Of a stretch of 64,000 nt of DNA, positions 41,562 through 49,703 are shown piece after piece (positions within the stretch are counted from its first letter, which is position 1; each line of letters opens with the position of its first letter). Made by a program: the position numbers and the translations under genes. The stretch lies in the NCBI RefSeq assembly GCF_009674535.1, contig NZ_WKJK01000017.1, forward strand, positions 93,102 through 157,101, written 5' to 3'. The notes below the pieces were generated by a model. It saw nothing but the letters and a program-made list of their open reading frames with translations, was not told where the DNA came from and ran no database searches. The DNA is from Duganella guangzhouensis (GTDB lineage: Bacteria; Pseudomonadota; Gammaproteobacteria; Burkholderiales; Burkholderiaceae_D).

Positions 41562-42443
41562 TCAGATGCGCAGTGCTTCGACTACCAGCCGGAAGGCGGG
41601 TGATGCTTGTCGGCGGCTGGGGTAGTAGAGGTGGTAGCCCGGAAAGGCCGGGCACCATTCGCGCAGTACGCGTATCAGCGTGCCTTCCTTGATGTGTTCT
41701 TCGACCATGTCCTCCGGGACGTAGGCGATGCCGTAGCCGGCCAAGGCGGCGCGTAGCCGCGATGTGGTGTTGTTGAACACCCATTGCCCATCCACCCGCA
41801 CGTTCAGCGGTGTGCCGTTCTTTTCGAATTCCCAGATCATCAGGTTGCCGTGCGTCGGCAGGCGCAGGTTGATGCAGCTGTGCTGTTGCAGGTCGTGCGG
41901 CGTGCGCGGTTTGCCGCGTCGCTTGAAGTAGTCCGGCGTGGCCACCAGCGCCATCCGCAGGTCGGGACTGATGCGGACCGCGATCATGTCTTTTTCGATG
42001 GCGTCGCCCAGCCGCACGCCGGCGTCGAAGCGCTGGCTGACGATGTTGGTCATGCCGTAGTCGACGTTGATGTCGATTTTGACGTCGGGGTAGTCGTGCA
42101 TCACCGGCGATAGCCGTGGCCACAGCACGCTGTTGGCGGCGTGTTCGGCGGCGGTGATGCGGATGGTGCCGGCCGGCTTGTCGCGCAATTCGCTCAGTTG
42201 CGTCAGCTCCTGGAGGATTTCGTCGAGGCGCGGCGCGGCCGTTTGCAGCAGGCGCTCGCCGGCTTCGGTCGGGCTGACGCTGCGCGTGGTGCGGGTCAGC
42301 AGGCGGATGCCGAGGCGTTTTTCCAGGCCGCTGATGGTGTGGCTCAGCGCCGATTGCGAGACGCCGATCTGCTTGGCGGCCTTGGTGAAGCTGCCGTGGC
42401 GGGCGACGGCAATGAAGGCCGCCAGGTCGTTGAAGTTTTCCAT
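41562..42443 (-). CDS. LysR-type regulator, divergent from an MFS exporter
   Basis: A 293-residue LysR regulator of the common AaeR/DmlR-like group. HTH: FIAVARHGSFTKAAKQIGVS then ALSHTISGLEKRLGIRLLTR; effector domain follows (IRITAAEHAANSVLWP, VRLGDAIEKDMIAVR). It sits back to back with a drug-efflux-type MFS gene (94-base gap), the usual layout for a regulator and its target. No clear T-N11-A box stands out. Inducer unknown. Its 3' end abuts the large hairpin repeat. Confidence 0.9.
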   Translation of the reverse strand: MENFNDLAAFIAVARHGSFTKAAKQIGVSQSALSHTISGLEKRLGIRLLTRTTRSVSPTEAGERLLQTAAPRLDEILQELTQLSELRDKPAGTIRITAAEHAANSVLWPRLSPVMHDYPDVKIDINVDYGMTNIVSQRFDAGVRLGDAIEKDMIAVRISPDLRMALVATPDYFKRRGKPRTPHDLQQHSCINLRLPTHGNLMIWEFEKNGTPLNVRVDGQWVFNNTTSRLRAALAGYGIAYVPEDMVEEHIKEGTLIRVLREWCPAFPGYHLYYPSRRQASPAFRLVVEALRI

Positions 42444-42537
42444 TGATGAATCGTTCTCATGGGCTTATGCCGATTATAGCGTCTTATCAATGGCTGTGCG
42501 CGCGCCTACACTGCTTCCTTGATTGAAAGGACCGCAT

Positions 42538-43905
42538 ATGAACAAGCGTGCCATTCTGGCCATCATTCTGGTCAGCTATGTGATGATTGTGCTGGATACT
42601 TCGGTGGTGCTGACCGGCCTGCCGAAGATCCATCTTGAACTGGGTTTCAGCGACAGCGGGCTGGCGTGGGTGCAGAGTGCTTACACGCTGACCTTTGGCG
42701 GCTTTCTGCTGCTGGCCGCGCGGGCCGGCGATATGATCGGCCGCCGTCGCATGCTGGTGGCGGGGCTGGCGCTGTTTACGCTGGCGTCGCTGGCGATCGG
42801 CGCTGCCGCCACGCCTGCCATGCTGGTGGCCGCGCGCGCGGTGCAGGGGCTGGGCGCGGCGATATTGGCACCGTCCACGCTGGCGCTGCTGCAGACTACT
42901 TTTACCGAAGCGGGCGAGCGTACCCGCGCCGTGTCGCTGTACAGCGCCACCGCCGGCATTGCCGCCAGCGTCGGGCTGGTGCTGGGCGGCGTGCTGGCCG
43001 AGTGGACTTCATGGCGCGTCGGCTTTCTGATTAATCTGCCGATCGGTATGGCGATGATCTGGGCCGCGCTGCGCTACATCAGCGACAATCCGCAGCAGCA
43101 CGCCAGCGCGCGCTTCGACCTCGGTGGTGCGCTGGCTTCGACCGCCGGCATGGGCGCGCTGGTGTATGCCTTGATCCGCTCCGCGAGCACCGGCTGGGCC
43201 GATGCGCTGACGCAGGGCACGCTGGTTGCCGGCGTGCTGTTGCTGGCCGCCTTTGTCGTCATCCAGCGTCGCGTTGCCGCGCCCATCATGCCGCTGCGTC
43301 TGTTCACCAGCGCCCCGCGTGCTGCCGCCTATGCCGCCCGCGTGCTGTTCCTGGGTGCGATGATCGGTTTCTTTTTCTTCACCACGCAATACCTGCAAGC
43401 GGTGGCTGGTTATCCGCCGTCGACCACCGGCCTGGCGTTCCTGCCGATGACGCTGATGAACTTCGCGGTCGCACTGCAAGTGCCGCGCCTGACGCGCCGC
43501 ATCGGCAATGCGCGTTTGCTGGCGATCGGTCTCGCGGTCTGCATGGTGGGCATGGTGTGGCTGAGCCGCGTCGTTCCCGGTAGCGCTTACCTGACCGCCG
43601 TCGCGTTGCCGATGGTGCTGATCGGCGCTGGCCAGGGCATGGTGCTTAGTCCATTAACCGCAGCCGGCATCGCCGGCGTGGGGGCCGCCGATGCCGGTGC
43701 CGCCTCCGGCGTGGTCAACGTCGCTCATCAACTGGGCAATGCGCTGGGGCTGGCGGTGCTGGTCGCGCTGGCCGGCGCCAGCGGCCTGGCTCAGCGCGTC
43801 ACCACCGCGCTGAGCGCGTCCAGCGTGTTCCTGTTATTGGCGCTGTTGCTGATGGCTTGGCCGGTCAGTGGTAAAAAAGTCGGCATTGAGGTAGCTCAGT
43901 CGTAG
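42538..43905 (+). CDS. DHA2-family MFS multidrug/metabolite exporter (14 helices)
   Basis: A 455-residue transporter of the EmrB/QacA family. N-terminal helix with LDTSVVLTGLPKI (motif D1-like), RAGDMIGRRRML loop between helices 2 and 3 and about 14 hydrophobic segments. ATG 42538 follows GAAAGGACC. It is divergent from a LysR regulator, which probably controls it. No membrane-fusion partner (EmrA-like) is adjacent, so it should work alone in the inner membrane. Substrate unknown. Confidence 0.88.
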   Translation: MNKRAILAIILVSYVMIVLDTSVVLTGLPKIHLELGFSDSGLAWVQSAYTLTFGGFLLLAARAGDMIGRRRMLVAGLALFTLASLAIGAAATPAMLVAARAVQGLGAAILAPSTLALLQTTFTEAGERTRAVSLYSATAGIAASVGLVLGGVLAEWTSWRVGFLINLPIGMAMIWAALRYISDNPQQHASARFDLGGALASTAGMGALVYALIRSASTGWADALTQGTLVAGVLLLAAFVVIQRRVAAPIMPLRLFTSAPRAAAYAARVLFLGAMIGFFFFTTQYLQAVAGYPPSTTGLAFLPMTLMNFAVALQVPRLTRRIGNARLLAIGLAVCMVGMVWLSRVVPGSAYLTAVALPMVLIGAGQGMVLSPLTAAGIAGVGAADAGAASGVVNVAHQLGNALGLAVLVALAGASGLAQRVTTALSASSVFLLLALLLMAWPVSGKKVGIEVAQS

Positions 43906-43950
43906 CAACGGGACGCGCCGCACAATGGAGGCTTACTCAAGGAGGCCGCC

Positions 43951-44874
43951 ATGGATACCGCAATCCGCCCCGCGCTCGCTGACTACTGTTATCCGCCGGC
44001 CACCGATATGGCGGCCGTGCGCGCCCACTTCGAACGCGAAGGCTATGTCGTGCTACGCCAGTTGCTGCCGCTATCCGCCTGCGAGCAGGCGCGACAGGCG
44101 TTTCTGGAGGAGGTGCTGCCGGCGCGTCGCGCTTACTTCAAGCGGCATGCATCCGGCCGTCACGAGCGCAACGTCTACACCGAATATGGCCACATGAAAT
44201 ACCCCATCCTGAATCTGCAGGACATCGGCGGCAAGCGCTTCCGCCGCTTCCGCCAGTACGGGCTGGAGCTGCTGACCCATCCGCAGGTGCGCGCGCTGAT
44301 GCGGGAACTGTACGGCGAACCGGCGCGGCTGGTGCACACCATGTACTTCGATGGCAACCAGACCACCTGGGCGCACCGCGACGGCGATTATTTCGATGCC
44401 GCCACCGTCGGCCGCATGACCGGCATCTGGATCGCCGCCGAGGACATCCATCCCGACGCCGGCCGCTTCTATGTGGTGCCCGGCAGCCATCGCACGCCAA
44501 TCGCCGATATCGCTGATCCCAACAGCCCGGACTACCGACGCCAGATGAACGACTTCGTGCTGGCCGGCGGCCACGAATGCGTGGCGCCGTTGATGCGGCA
44601 GGGCGACGCCATCCTGTGGTCGGCGCTGACGGTGCATGGCAGCCTGCCGACCGTGAACGGCCGCCACACGCGGCGCTCGTTCACCGGCCACTACGTGCCG
44701 GACTCGCTGCCGCTGCGGCGCCATCTGACCGACGCGCCGACTGACCGCTACATCGCCGTCAACAACGTGCCCATCGTGCTGCATGAGCAAAGCCACACGC
44801 TGCGTGGGCTGCTGGCCGCCACCATGAAGTCCGACTATCCGCTGCTGTACTCGATGCTGCGCGCGCTGCGTTAG
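43951..44874 (+). CDS. Phytanoyl-CoA dioxygenase family protein
   Basis: A 307-residue Fe(II)/2-oxoglutarate oxygenase with the double-stranded beta-helix fold. Iron-binding facial triad: His142 and Asp144 in WAHRDGDYFD, and distal His229 in LTVHGSLP. GRFYVVPGSH and RRSFTGHYVP flank the oxoglutarate site. It begins 46 bases after the exporter behind AAGGAGG and could be cotranscribed with it; the convergent MHS transporter overlaps its end by 4 bases. Family members hydroxylate small molecules from lipids to natural products; the substrate here is not evident. Confidence 0.85.
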   Translation: MDTAIRPALADYCYPPATDMAAVRAHFEREGYVVLRQLLPLSACEQARQAFLEEVLPARRAYFKRHASGRHERNVYTEYGHMKYPILNLQDIGGKRFRRFRQYGLELLTHPQVRALMRELYGEPARLVHTMYFDGNQTTWAHRDGDYFDAATVGRMTGIWIAAEDIHPDAGRFYVVPGSHRTPIADIADPNSPDYRRQMNDFVLAGGHECVAPLMRQGDAILWSALTVHGSLPTVNGRHTRRSFTGHYVPDSLPLRRHLTDAPTDRYIAVNNVPIVLHEQSHTLRGLLAATMKSDYPLLYSMLRALR

Positions 44875-46154
44875 GCTTTGCGGATGAACAGGGACGTCAG
44901 CATGCCGATCGCGCAGACGGCGATCACGTAGTAGGCCGGGCCGAGCGCATCGTTCTTCAGCATCAGCGTGACCACCACCGGCGTCAGCCCGCCGAAAATG
45001 GCGTAGGACAGGTTGTACGAGAACGACAAGCCGGTGAAGCGCACCTGCGGCGGGAACGCTTGCACCAGCACGCACGGCACGGCGCCGACCACGCCGACGC
45101 AGAAGCCGGTCAGGCCGTACAGCGGCAGCAGCAGTTCCGGCTGCGCGCGCAACGTGGTGTAGAACACCCAGGTGCAGATCGCCAGCAGCACCGAGCCGAC
45201 CAGCAGCACCGGCTTGGCGCCGAGGCGGTCGGCCAGCACGCCGTAGACGATGCAGCCCAGTGCCAGACCGAGCGTGGCGACGGTGTTGGCCACCAGCGAG
45301 GTGCGGGCGTCGATGTGGTAGATCTTTTGCAGCAGCGCGGGCGTCATCAGGATCACCACCACGATGCCGGCCGACAGCATCCAGGTCAGCAGCATGGACA
45401 CGGTGACGGCGGCGCGATGGCCGCGCAGCACGGTCTTGAGCGGCATCTCGGCGGCCAGCGCTTTGCGCTGAGCCATTTCGGCAAACACCGGCGTTTCGTG
45501 CAACCAGCGGCGCAGATACATCGCGCCCAGACCGAACACGCCGCCCAGCAGGAAGGGCGCGCGCCAGGCGCCGGCCAGCACTTCATCCGGTTTGTAGGCG
45601 GTATTCAGGCCGGTCGCCACCAAGGATCCAAGCAGGATGCCGAAGGTCAGGCCGGCGGTCAGTATGCCGCAGGCATAGCCGGTGTGGCGCGCCGGCACGT
45701 GCTCGGACACGAACACCCAGGCGCCCGGCACTTCGCCGCCCACCGCCGCGCCCTGCAGCACGCGCATCGACAGCAACAGAATCGGCGCGGCCAGGCCGAT
45801 GTTGGCGTAGGTCGGCAGCAGGCCAATGGCCAGCGTCGGCACCGCCATCAGCAGGATCGACAGCGTGAACATGCGCTTGCGGCCCAGCAGGTCGCCAAAG
45901 TGCGCCATGACGATGCCGCCCAGCGGCCGCACCACATAGCCGGCGGCGAAGATGCCGAAGGTTTGCAGCGTGCGCAGCCAGTCCGGCATTTCGGGCGGGA
46001 AGAATAGCTGGCCAATGGCGTTGGCGAAGAAGACGAAGATGATGAAATCGTAGAATTCCAGCGCGCCGCCGAGGGCGGCAAGGGACAGGGTTTTGTAATC
46101 CTGGCCGGTCAGCGGCCGGTTCCCGGCTGCGGCCGGCTCGAAGGTTGCGGTCAT
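44871..46154 (-). CDS. MFS transporter of the metabolite:H+ symporter (MHS) group
   Basis: A 427-residue, 12-helix transporter like ProP/ShiA/KgtP. Marks: ALGGALEFYDFIIFVFFANA in helix 1 (the YDF motif of MHS), HFGDLLGRKRMF loop, GGEVPGAWVFVSEHVP and the LGLALGCIVYGVLADRLG second-half loop. It likely imports an organic acid or osmolyte with protons. It has no sugar or amino-acid genes beside it; it faces the dioxygenase gene convergently. Substrate unresolved. Confidence 0.88.
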   Translation of the reverse strand: MTATFEPAAAGNRPLTGQDYKTLSLAALGGALEFYDFIIFVFFANAIGQLFFPPEMPDWLRTLQTFGIFAAGYVVRPLGGIVMAHFGDLLGRKRMFTLSILLMAVPTLAIGLLPTYANIGLAAPILLLSMRVLQGAAVGGEVPGAWVFVSEHVPARHTGYACGILTAGLTFGILLGSLVATGLNTAYKPDEVLAGAWRAPFLLGGVFGLGAMYLRRWLHETPVFAEMAQRKALAAEMPLKTVLRGHRAAVTVSMLLTWMLSAGIVVVILMTPALLQKIYHIDARTSLVANTVATLGLALGCIVYGVLADRLGAKPVLLVGSVLLAICTWVFYTTLRAQPELLLPLYGLTGFCVGVVGAVPCVLVQAFPPQVRFTGLSFSYNLSYAIFGGLTPVVVTLMLKNDALGPAYYVIAVCAIGMLTSLFIRKA

Positions 46155-46241
46155 GTGGGCGGTGTCTCGTAGGTTGGAATGCTGCGTAGCATACTCATTT
46201 GCATCGCATGCGTAAATGTGCTGAGCTGTTTACAACTATTG

Positions 46242-46256
46242 CAAATTGGAAATTTG
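46242..46256. promoter_or_regulatory. Inverted repeat in the A/T-rich leader of the metallophosphoesterase gene
   Basis: CAAATT-GGA-AATTTG is a perfect 6-3-6 palindrome 38 bases before the start codon. The 46155-46293 gap is markedly A/T-rich. TTGCAA at 46240-46245 could be a -35 element with an A/T-rich -10 near 46264-46269, which would place the palindrome over the spacer as an operator. Confidence 0.35.
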
Positions 46257-46293
46257 TGCAAAAATACATCTAATTTGTCAATATTTCCTCCAC

Positions 46294-48666
46294 ATGAAGA
46301 CAGCAAAGATTCTGCATTTGTCGGACCTCCACTTTGGTTTTAAGCATGACAAACAAAAATGGCAGGCCATCGTTCGCCATGTTAAGGAAACGCATCCGGC
46401 ATTGATCGTCATCACGGGCGATGTGGTCAATTCTCCTTGGTGGTGGGATCTGCGCACCGCCCGTACCAGGCTCACTGAACTGAAGGCGCTGTTGCCGGCT
46501 GATAGCGTGCCGACGGCGAACAAGGCTGCTACGGCTGGCGAAGCGATCAAGCGCGTGGTGTATGTGCCAGGGAACCACGATACGCGCTGGTCGGGATTGA
46601 TCGATCTGATTTGGTTGGATCTGTTGGGTTTGATGTGTTTTGTCCTGTTTTTTGCAGCGCTATTTTTCGCTCCTGGCTCCGGCGATGCGGCGGGCTGGAC
46701 GCATTGGCTGCCGGCCCCGTGGACTGCTGGCCTGTTACTGTTGTTGAGTGTCGGCTTTCGGCTGTGTTTTCGCTCGAATTTAAAGGCTTACTTTTGCGAT
46801 TTCATGCTGGCGGCCCCCACAGCCTATGGGCGCTATGGCGTCGGCATTATCCCGCTCGATTCCACCAAAGGATGGGCTTGGGGCGCGCAAGGGAGCGTAG
46901 CGCGGGGCATAGGCAATATGCTGTCAGAAAGCGACGTGGCCAAGGGAGCCGCCGATATCTTCTGGATCGCGGCGGTGCATCATCATCCTCTGCCAATTCC
47001 TTTTGACTCGAATTTCGAACCCGTCATGATCATGAATAATGCTGGCACGGTGCTGCATGAACTAACGTATCACAAGGTGCCACTGATTCTCCACGGCCAC
47101 AAACACCACCAGCATTTCTCTCGCCTGCTGGTGCGTATCGCGGACAAGGAAAGCCAGATCTCGGTGCTGTCAGCGGGCACGCCAACGCATAAAAAGCGCC
47201 CATCGCCTAATCGTCATAGTTTCAATGAAATTGTGGTGCAGGATGGGCGAGTGGCAAATATTCAGGTATTTGAGGCGAACGGCGATGAAACCTTCAAGGG
47301 TGCATCGCCATTTACTATTTCGGCCAATGAAGGTGCGCACGAGCGCTCGTTTGACTTGAATTCGTCGGGACGTGACCTGATGGCCGAAAGATTGATTTTG
47401 ACGGTGTCGATAGACGAGTTTTCGCACGCCCGGTATGCCGAGGAGTTTTACCAGTTGCGATCCAAGAAGACGATTTTGGAGCTGCCCTATGTTTTCCCTT
47501 TGAAGCGTAAACTTTGCGAGGTGGACGATATCGTCATCGGCACGACGGCAAGCCAAAATGTTAGCCCATCTCATACCTGGAACCGTGAGCGGGACGGTAG
47601 TTCCGAGTGCAAAATCGAATTTCATCCTCAGTTGTCGCCGCCAAATCAGGTCAAGCATATCGATTCCAGCGTAGATTTTTATGTGGAGTACCGGGCGACC
47701 AACTTCTGTGCGCTGAATTCACGACAAGCTCTGGAGATGCGCGGGAATAATTCTGCGATGGAAGAGTTGACTTATGTGGTGCCGGATAACATTGCAGTGG
47801 AAGAATTGCACGTTCAAATCAACTTTCCAACGGGCAGTGCGCTGCCGAATAAACTCTCTTTGCAGCGCGGTCATAAGGCCAGCGGCGGCACCGACTGGGA
47901 TGAACCGGATTCTGCCAGCATGGTCACTGTCCATTCCGTTCCCATGGCATTTGCGACGATCAACGCGCCCGTTCCAGGTGATCGGTACCGCATCAATTGG
48001 GAAGTGCAACGCGTGGCGAGTGCGCAGAATGCCCATAATGAGCTGGCTTACGAAAAGGCATTGTTGCAAGCGGCCCCCATTTCAGAGCAGCGTGTTGAAG
48101 AATACGTGAAGCTGGTCGGCCTTCTTGCGATTTCGGCATTCGAGCATTTTTATCCGGACACCATCAAGTTGTATGAGGCGCAGGGGACCGACATTGCTGC
48201 GGTTCTACAGCCCGCGATATCCGTTTCAATTTACGCCTATGACAGGCAAGCAAAGGAGCTGCAAGAAGTACACGTGGAGGGGCAATCTGCAGGGCCCGGC
48301 TACCTGTACGGTGCTGGTTTGGTGGGGTTGGCTTTTAAGAATCAAACGCCTGTTGCGTACGGCGCCGGATTGCCGAAAAATCATCGCTACAAGGCAACGC
48401 CGTTGAAGGATGAGCCGCTGGAGGATCAGTTCGATATTGAGGCCGGTAATGAAGATACCTTGGCCATTCCGCTTTATGCCGCGGATGTGGCGGGGGAAAC
48501 CGGGCGGCGAGCGGCCGGTGAGCCATACGGTGTTGTTGCCATCGCATTTTCATCAACGCTGGGAGCACTGGTGTTGGATGGCGCGCAATCAGCTCCCAGA
48601 CTGACAGCTTACGGCTTGGCCGCCTCCGCGATGGTGCGCCAGTTCGTAAAAACGCATATACTGTGA
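46294..48666 (+). CDS. Membrane-inserted calcineurin-like metallophosphoesterase with C-terminal sensory-like domain
   Basis: A 790-residue protein (ATG 46294; no clear Shine-Dalgarno). All metallophosphoesterase motifs are present: SDLHFG (Asp11, His13), TGDVVN (Asp43), PGNHD (Asn94, His95), AVHHHPL (His229-231) and HGHKHHQH (His269, His271). Two hydrophobic segments (about 103-126 and 143-159) are inserted between GNHD and the later histidines, so the enzyme is anchored in the membrane through an insert in its catalytic domain. Residues about 350-580 look beta-rich; residues about 600-790 resemble a GAF-type sensor (YLYGAGLVGLAFKNQTPVAY, YGVVAIAFSST). Substrate is unknown. Third-position GC is clearly lower than neighbours, suggesting horizontal gain. 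Confidence 0.75.
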   Translation: MKTAKILHLSDLHFGFKHDKQKWQAIVRHVKETHPALIVITGDVVNSPWWWDLRTARTRLTELKALLPADSVPTANKAATAGEAIKRVVYVPGNHDTRWSGLIDLIWLDLLGLMCFVLFFAALFFAPGSGDAAGWTHWLPAPWTAGLLLLLSVGFRLCFRSNLKAYFCDFMLAAPTAYGRYGVGIIPLDSTKGWAWGAQGSVARGIGNMLSESDVAKGAADIFWIAAVHHHPLPIPFDSNFEPVMIMNNAGTVLHELTYHKVPLILHGHKHHQHFSRLLVRIADKESQISVLSAGTPTHKKRPSPNRHSFNEIVVQDGRVANIQVFEANGDETFKGASPFTISANEGAHERSFDLNSSGRDLMAERLILTVSIDEFSHARYAEEFYQLRSKKTILELPYVFPLKRKLCEVDDIVIGTTASQNVSPSHTWNRERDGSSECKIEFHPQLSPPNQVKHIDSSVDFYVEYRATNFCALNSRQALEMRGNNSAMEELTYVVPDNIAVEELHVQINFPTGSALPNKLSLQRGHKASGGTDWDEPDSASMVTVHSVPMAFATINAPVPGDRYRINWEVQRVASAQNAHNELAYEKALLQAAPISEQRVEEYVKLVGLLAISAFEHFYPDTIKLYEAQGTDIAAVLQPAISVSIYAYDRQAKELQEVHVEGQSAGPGYLYGAGLVGLAFKNQTPVAYGAGLPKNHRYKATPLKDEPLEDQFDIEAGNEDTLAIPLYAADVAGETGRRAAGEPYGVVAIAFSSTLGALVLDGAQSAPRLTAYGLAASAMVRQFVKTHIL

Positions 48667-48684
48667 TCAGATTTGGAGAAAATT

Positions 48685-48882
48685 ATGTCACTGCTCAACA
48701 ACCGGATATACAGCCTGGAGATGGGCGAAGCTGATGGGGATTCCGTCCGCGCTGCGATTGAACGTGCCGAAAAAATATGGGAAAAGCGCGGCAGTCTGGT
48801 TTCCTACAGCCGTATACGCAAAAACGTACAGGAGCACACTGTTGTGCGTAAAAGCCTGATCGCCGAAGCCCTGGAAAAATAA
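48685..48882 (+). CDS. 65-residue partner of the metallophosphoesterase
   Basis: A small, mostly charged and helical protein starting at ATG 48685 with a good GGAGAA ribosome site, 18 bases after the phosphoesterase stop. It has no signal peptide, membrane helix or cysteine. The order of charged residues (RAAIERAEKIWEKRG, RIRKNVQEHTVVRK) suggests a two-helix or coiled-coil protein that could bind the phosphoesterase. Codon use matches the phosphoesterase rather than the GC-rich flanks. I do not recognise the family. It might be a regulatory subunit or immunity/antitoxin-like partner; that is only inference from linkage and size. Confidence 0.6.
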   Translation: MSLLNNRIYSLEMGEADGDSVRAAIERAEKIWEKRGSLVSYSRIRKNVQEHTVVRKSLIAEALEK

Positions 48883-48980
48883 CGTCACAGTATTAACCTT
48901 CACACACCCACCCGGCATCCTCGCCCGGGTGCGGCCAGCAGAACAGCCTGTCGTCCATAAGCCTGAAACGTTGCGAAGGC

Positions 48981-49001
48981 GCGACGTTCTTGGTGCGTCG
49001 C
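48981..49001. promoter_or_regulatory. Inverted repeat in the gluconate-operon leader region
   Basis: GCGACG-TTCTTGGTG-CGTCGC is a 6-9-6 perfect-arm inverted repeat about 170 bases upstream of gntK and upstream of the possible promoter. It may be part of the regulatory region or unrelated to it. Confidence 0.25.
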
Positions 49002-49015
49002 AATATGAATATTTC

Positions 49016-49043
49016 TTTACAAATTCCTACGTTAAGCTAAAGT
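49016..49043 (+). promoter_or_regulatory. Possible promoter of the gluconate/TonB operon
   Basis: TTTACA (49016-49021) and TAAAGT (49038-49043) are separated by 16 bases, a weak sigma-70 match in an A/T-rich stretch. The predicted transcript start near 49050 would lie right at the first LacI-type operator-like site, as expected for a repressed promoter. Confidence 0.35.
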
Positions 49044-49052
49044 GCAATGCGA

Positions 49053-49066
49053 TGATAACGCTATCT
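49053..49066. promoter_or_regulatory. LacI-type operator-like site, copy 1
   Basis: TGATAACGCTATCT resembles the LacI-family palindrome with central CG (TGTTAGCGCTAACA-like). It shares the half CGCTATCT exactly with copy 2 at 49140-49153. It lies just after the candidate promoter. Confidence 0.45.
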
Positions 49067-49097
49067 TTGCGCTGCTGAGGAATTCTGATCGAAAGTT

Positions 49098-49128
49098 AAG
49101 AGGTGTCAATTTACTGCGCCTCTTTTTT
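49098..49128 (+). terminator. Rho-independent terminator or leader attenuator before gntK
   Basis: An 8-bp stem (49098-49105 with 49117-49124, one G-U pair) and an 11-base loop are followed directly by a T-run to 49128. It is 216 bases after the small gene at 48882, so it could end that transcript; but it lies between the two operator-like sites and 41 bases before gntK, so it could also act within the gntK leader. Confidence 0.65.
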
Positions 49129-49139
49129 AGGAAAACTAA

Positions 49140-49153
49140 TGTTAGCGCTATCT
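49140..49153. promoter_or_regulatory. LacI-type operator-like site, copy 2
   Basis: TGTTAGCGCTATCT matches the LacI-family pattern better than copy 1; AGCGCT is its palindromic core. It ends 16 bases before the gntK start, so a bound repressor would block elongation or initiation near the start. No LacI-family regulator gene is in this window. Confidence 0.5.
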
Positions 49154-49168
49154 AATCGTGGAGTTTGA

Positions 49169-49666
49169 ATGCAAAGTATTCGTTGGGTGGTGATGGGCGT
49201 CAGTGGCTGCGGCAAGAGCACGGTGGGACAGGCGCTGGCGGCCGCGAACGGTGCCGCCTTCGTCGAGGGCGACCAGTTTCACCCGCCGGCCAATGTGGCC
49301 AAGATGTCGGCCGGGATGCCGCTCAACGACGATGACCGCGCCGAATGGCTGCTGGCGCTGCAGGCGCAGATCAGCGCGGCGGCGGCGCGCGGCGACGGAT
49401 TGGTGGTGTCGTGTTCGGCGCTGAAGCGGCGTTATCGCGATTTGCTGCGGCAGGGCGATCCGGCGCTGCGCTTCGCGCATCTGAACGGGCCGAAGGATTT
49501 GATCGAGGCGCGCATGCGGGCGCGCGTGGCGCATTACATGCCGACCTCGCTGCTGGACAGCCAGTTCCGCGACCTGGAACCACTGCAGGCCGACGAGGCC
49601 GGGCTGACGCTGGATATTGAAATACCGCCCGACGATCTGGTAGCGCGGATCAGGGCGCAGCAGTAA
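49169..49666 (+). CDS. gntK: Gluconokinase
   Basis: A 165-residue P-loop kinase that phosphorylates gluconate to 6-phosphogluconate. Walker A is GVSGCGKST (residues 10-18); FVEGDQFHPPANVAKMSAG and MPLNDDDRAEWLLAL are gluconokinase hallmarks, as are VSCSALKRRYRD and the late HYMPTSLLDSQFRDLEPL. It is the first gene of an operon with a TonB receptor and a GntP permease, which supports gluconate as a substrate or product of the pathway. No 6-phosphogluconate dehydratase or KDPG aldolase is nearby; these would be encoded elsewhere. Confidence 0.95.
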   Translation: MQSIRWVVMGVSGCGKSTVGQALAAANGAAFVEGDQFHPPANVAKMSAGMPLNDDDRAEWLLALQAQISAAAARGDGLVVSCSALKRRYRDLLRQGDPALRFAHLNGPKDLIEARMRARVAHYMPTSLLDSQFRDLEPLQADEAGLTLDIEIPPDDLVARIRAQQ

Positions 49667-49703
49667 GTAGCAAGACAACACAAAAACTATATGGAGACTC
49701 AAC

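Noticed and set aside
48909..48931. CACCCGG...CCGGGTG hairpin after the 65-residue gene
   Set aside because: No U-run follows and the 49098-49128 structure is a better terminator candidate, so it was left out of the features.
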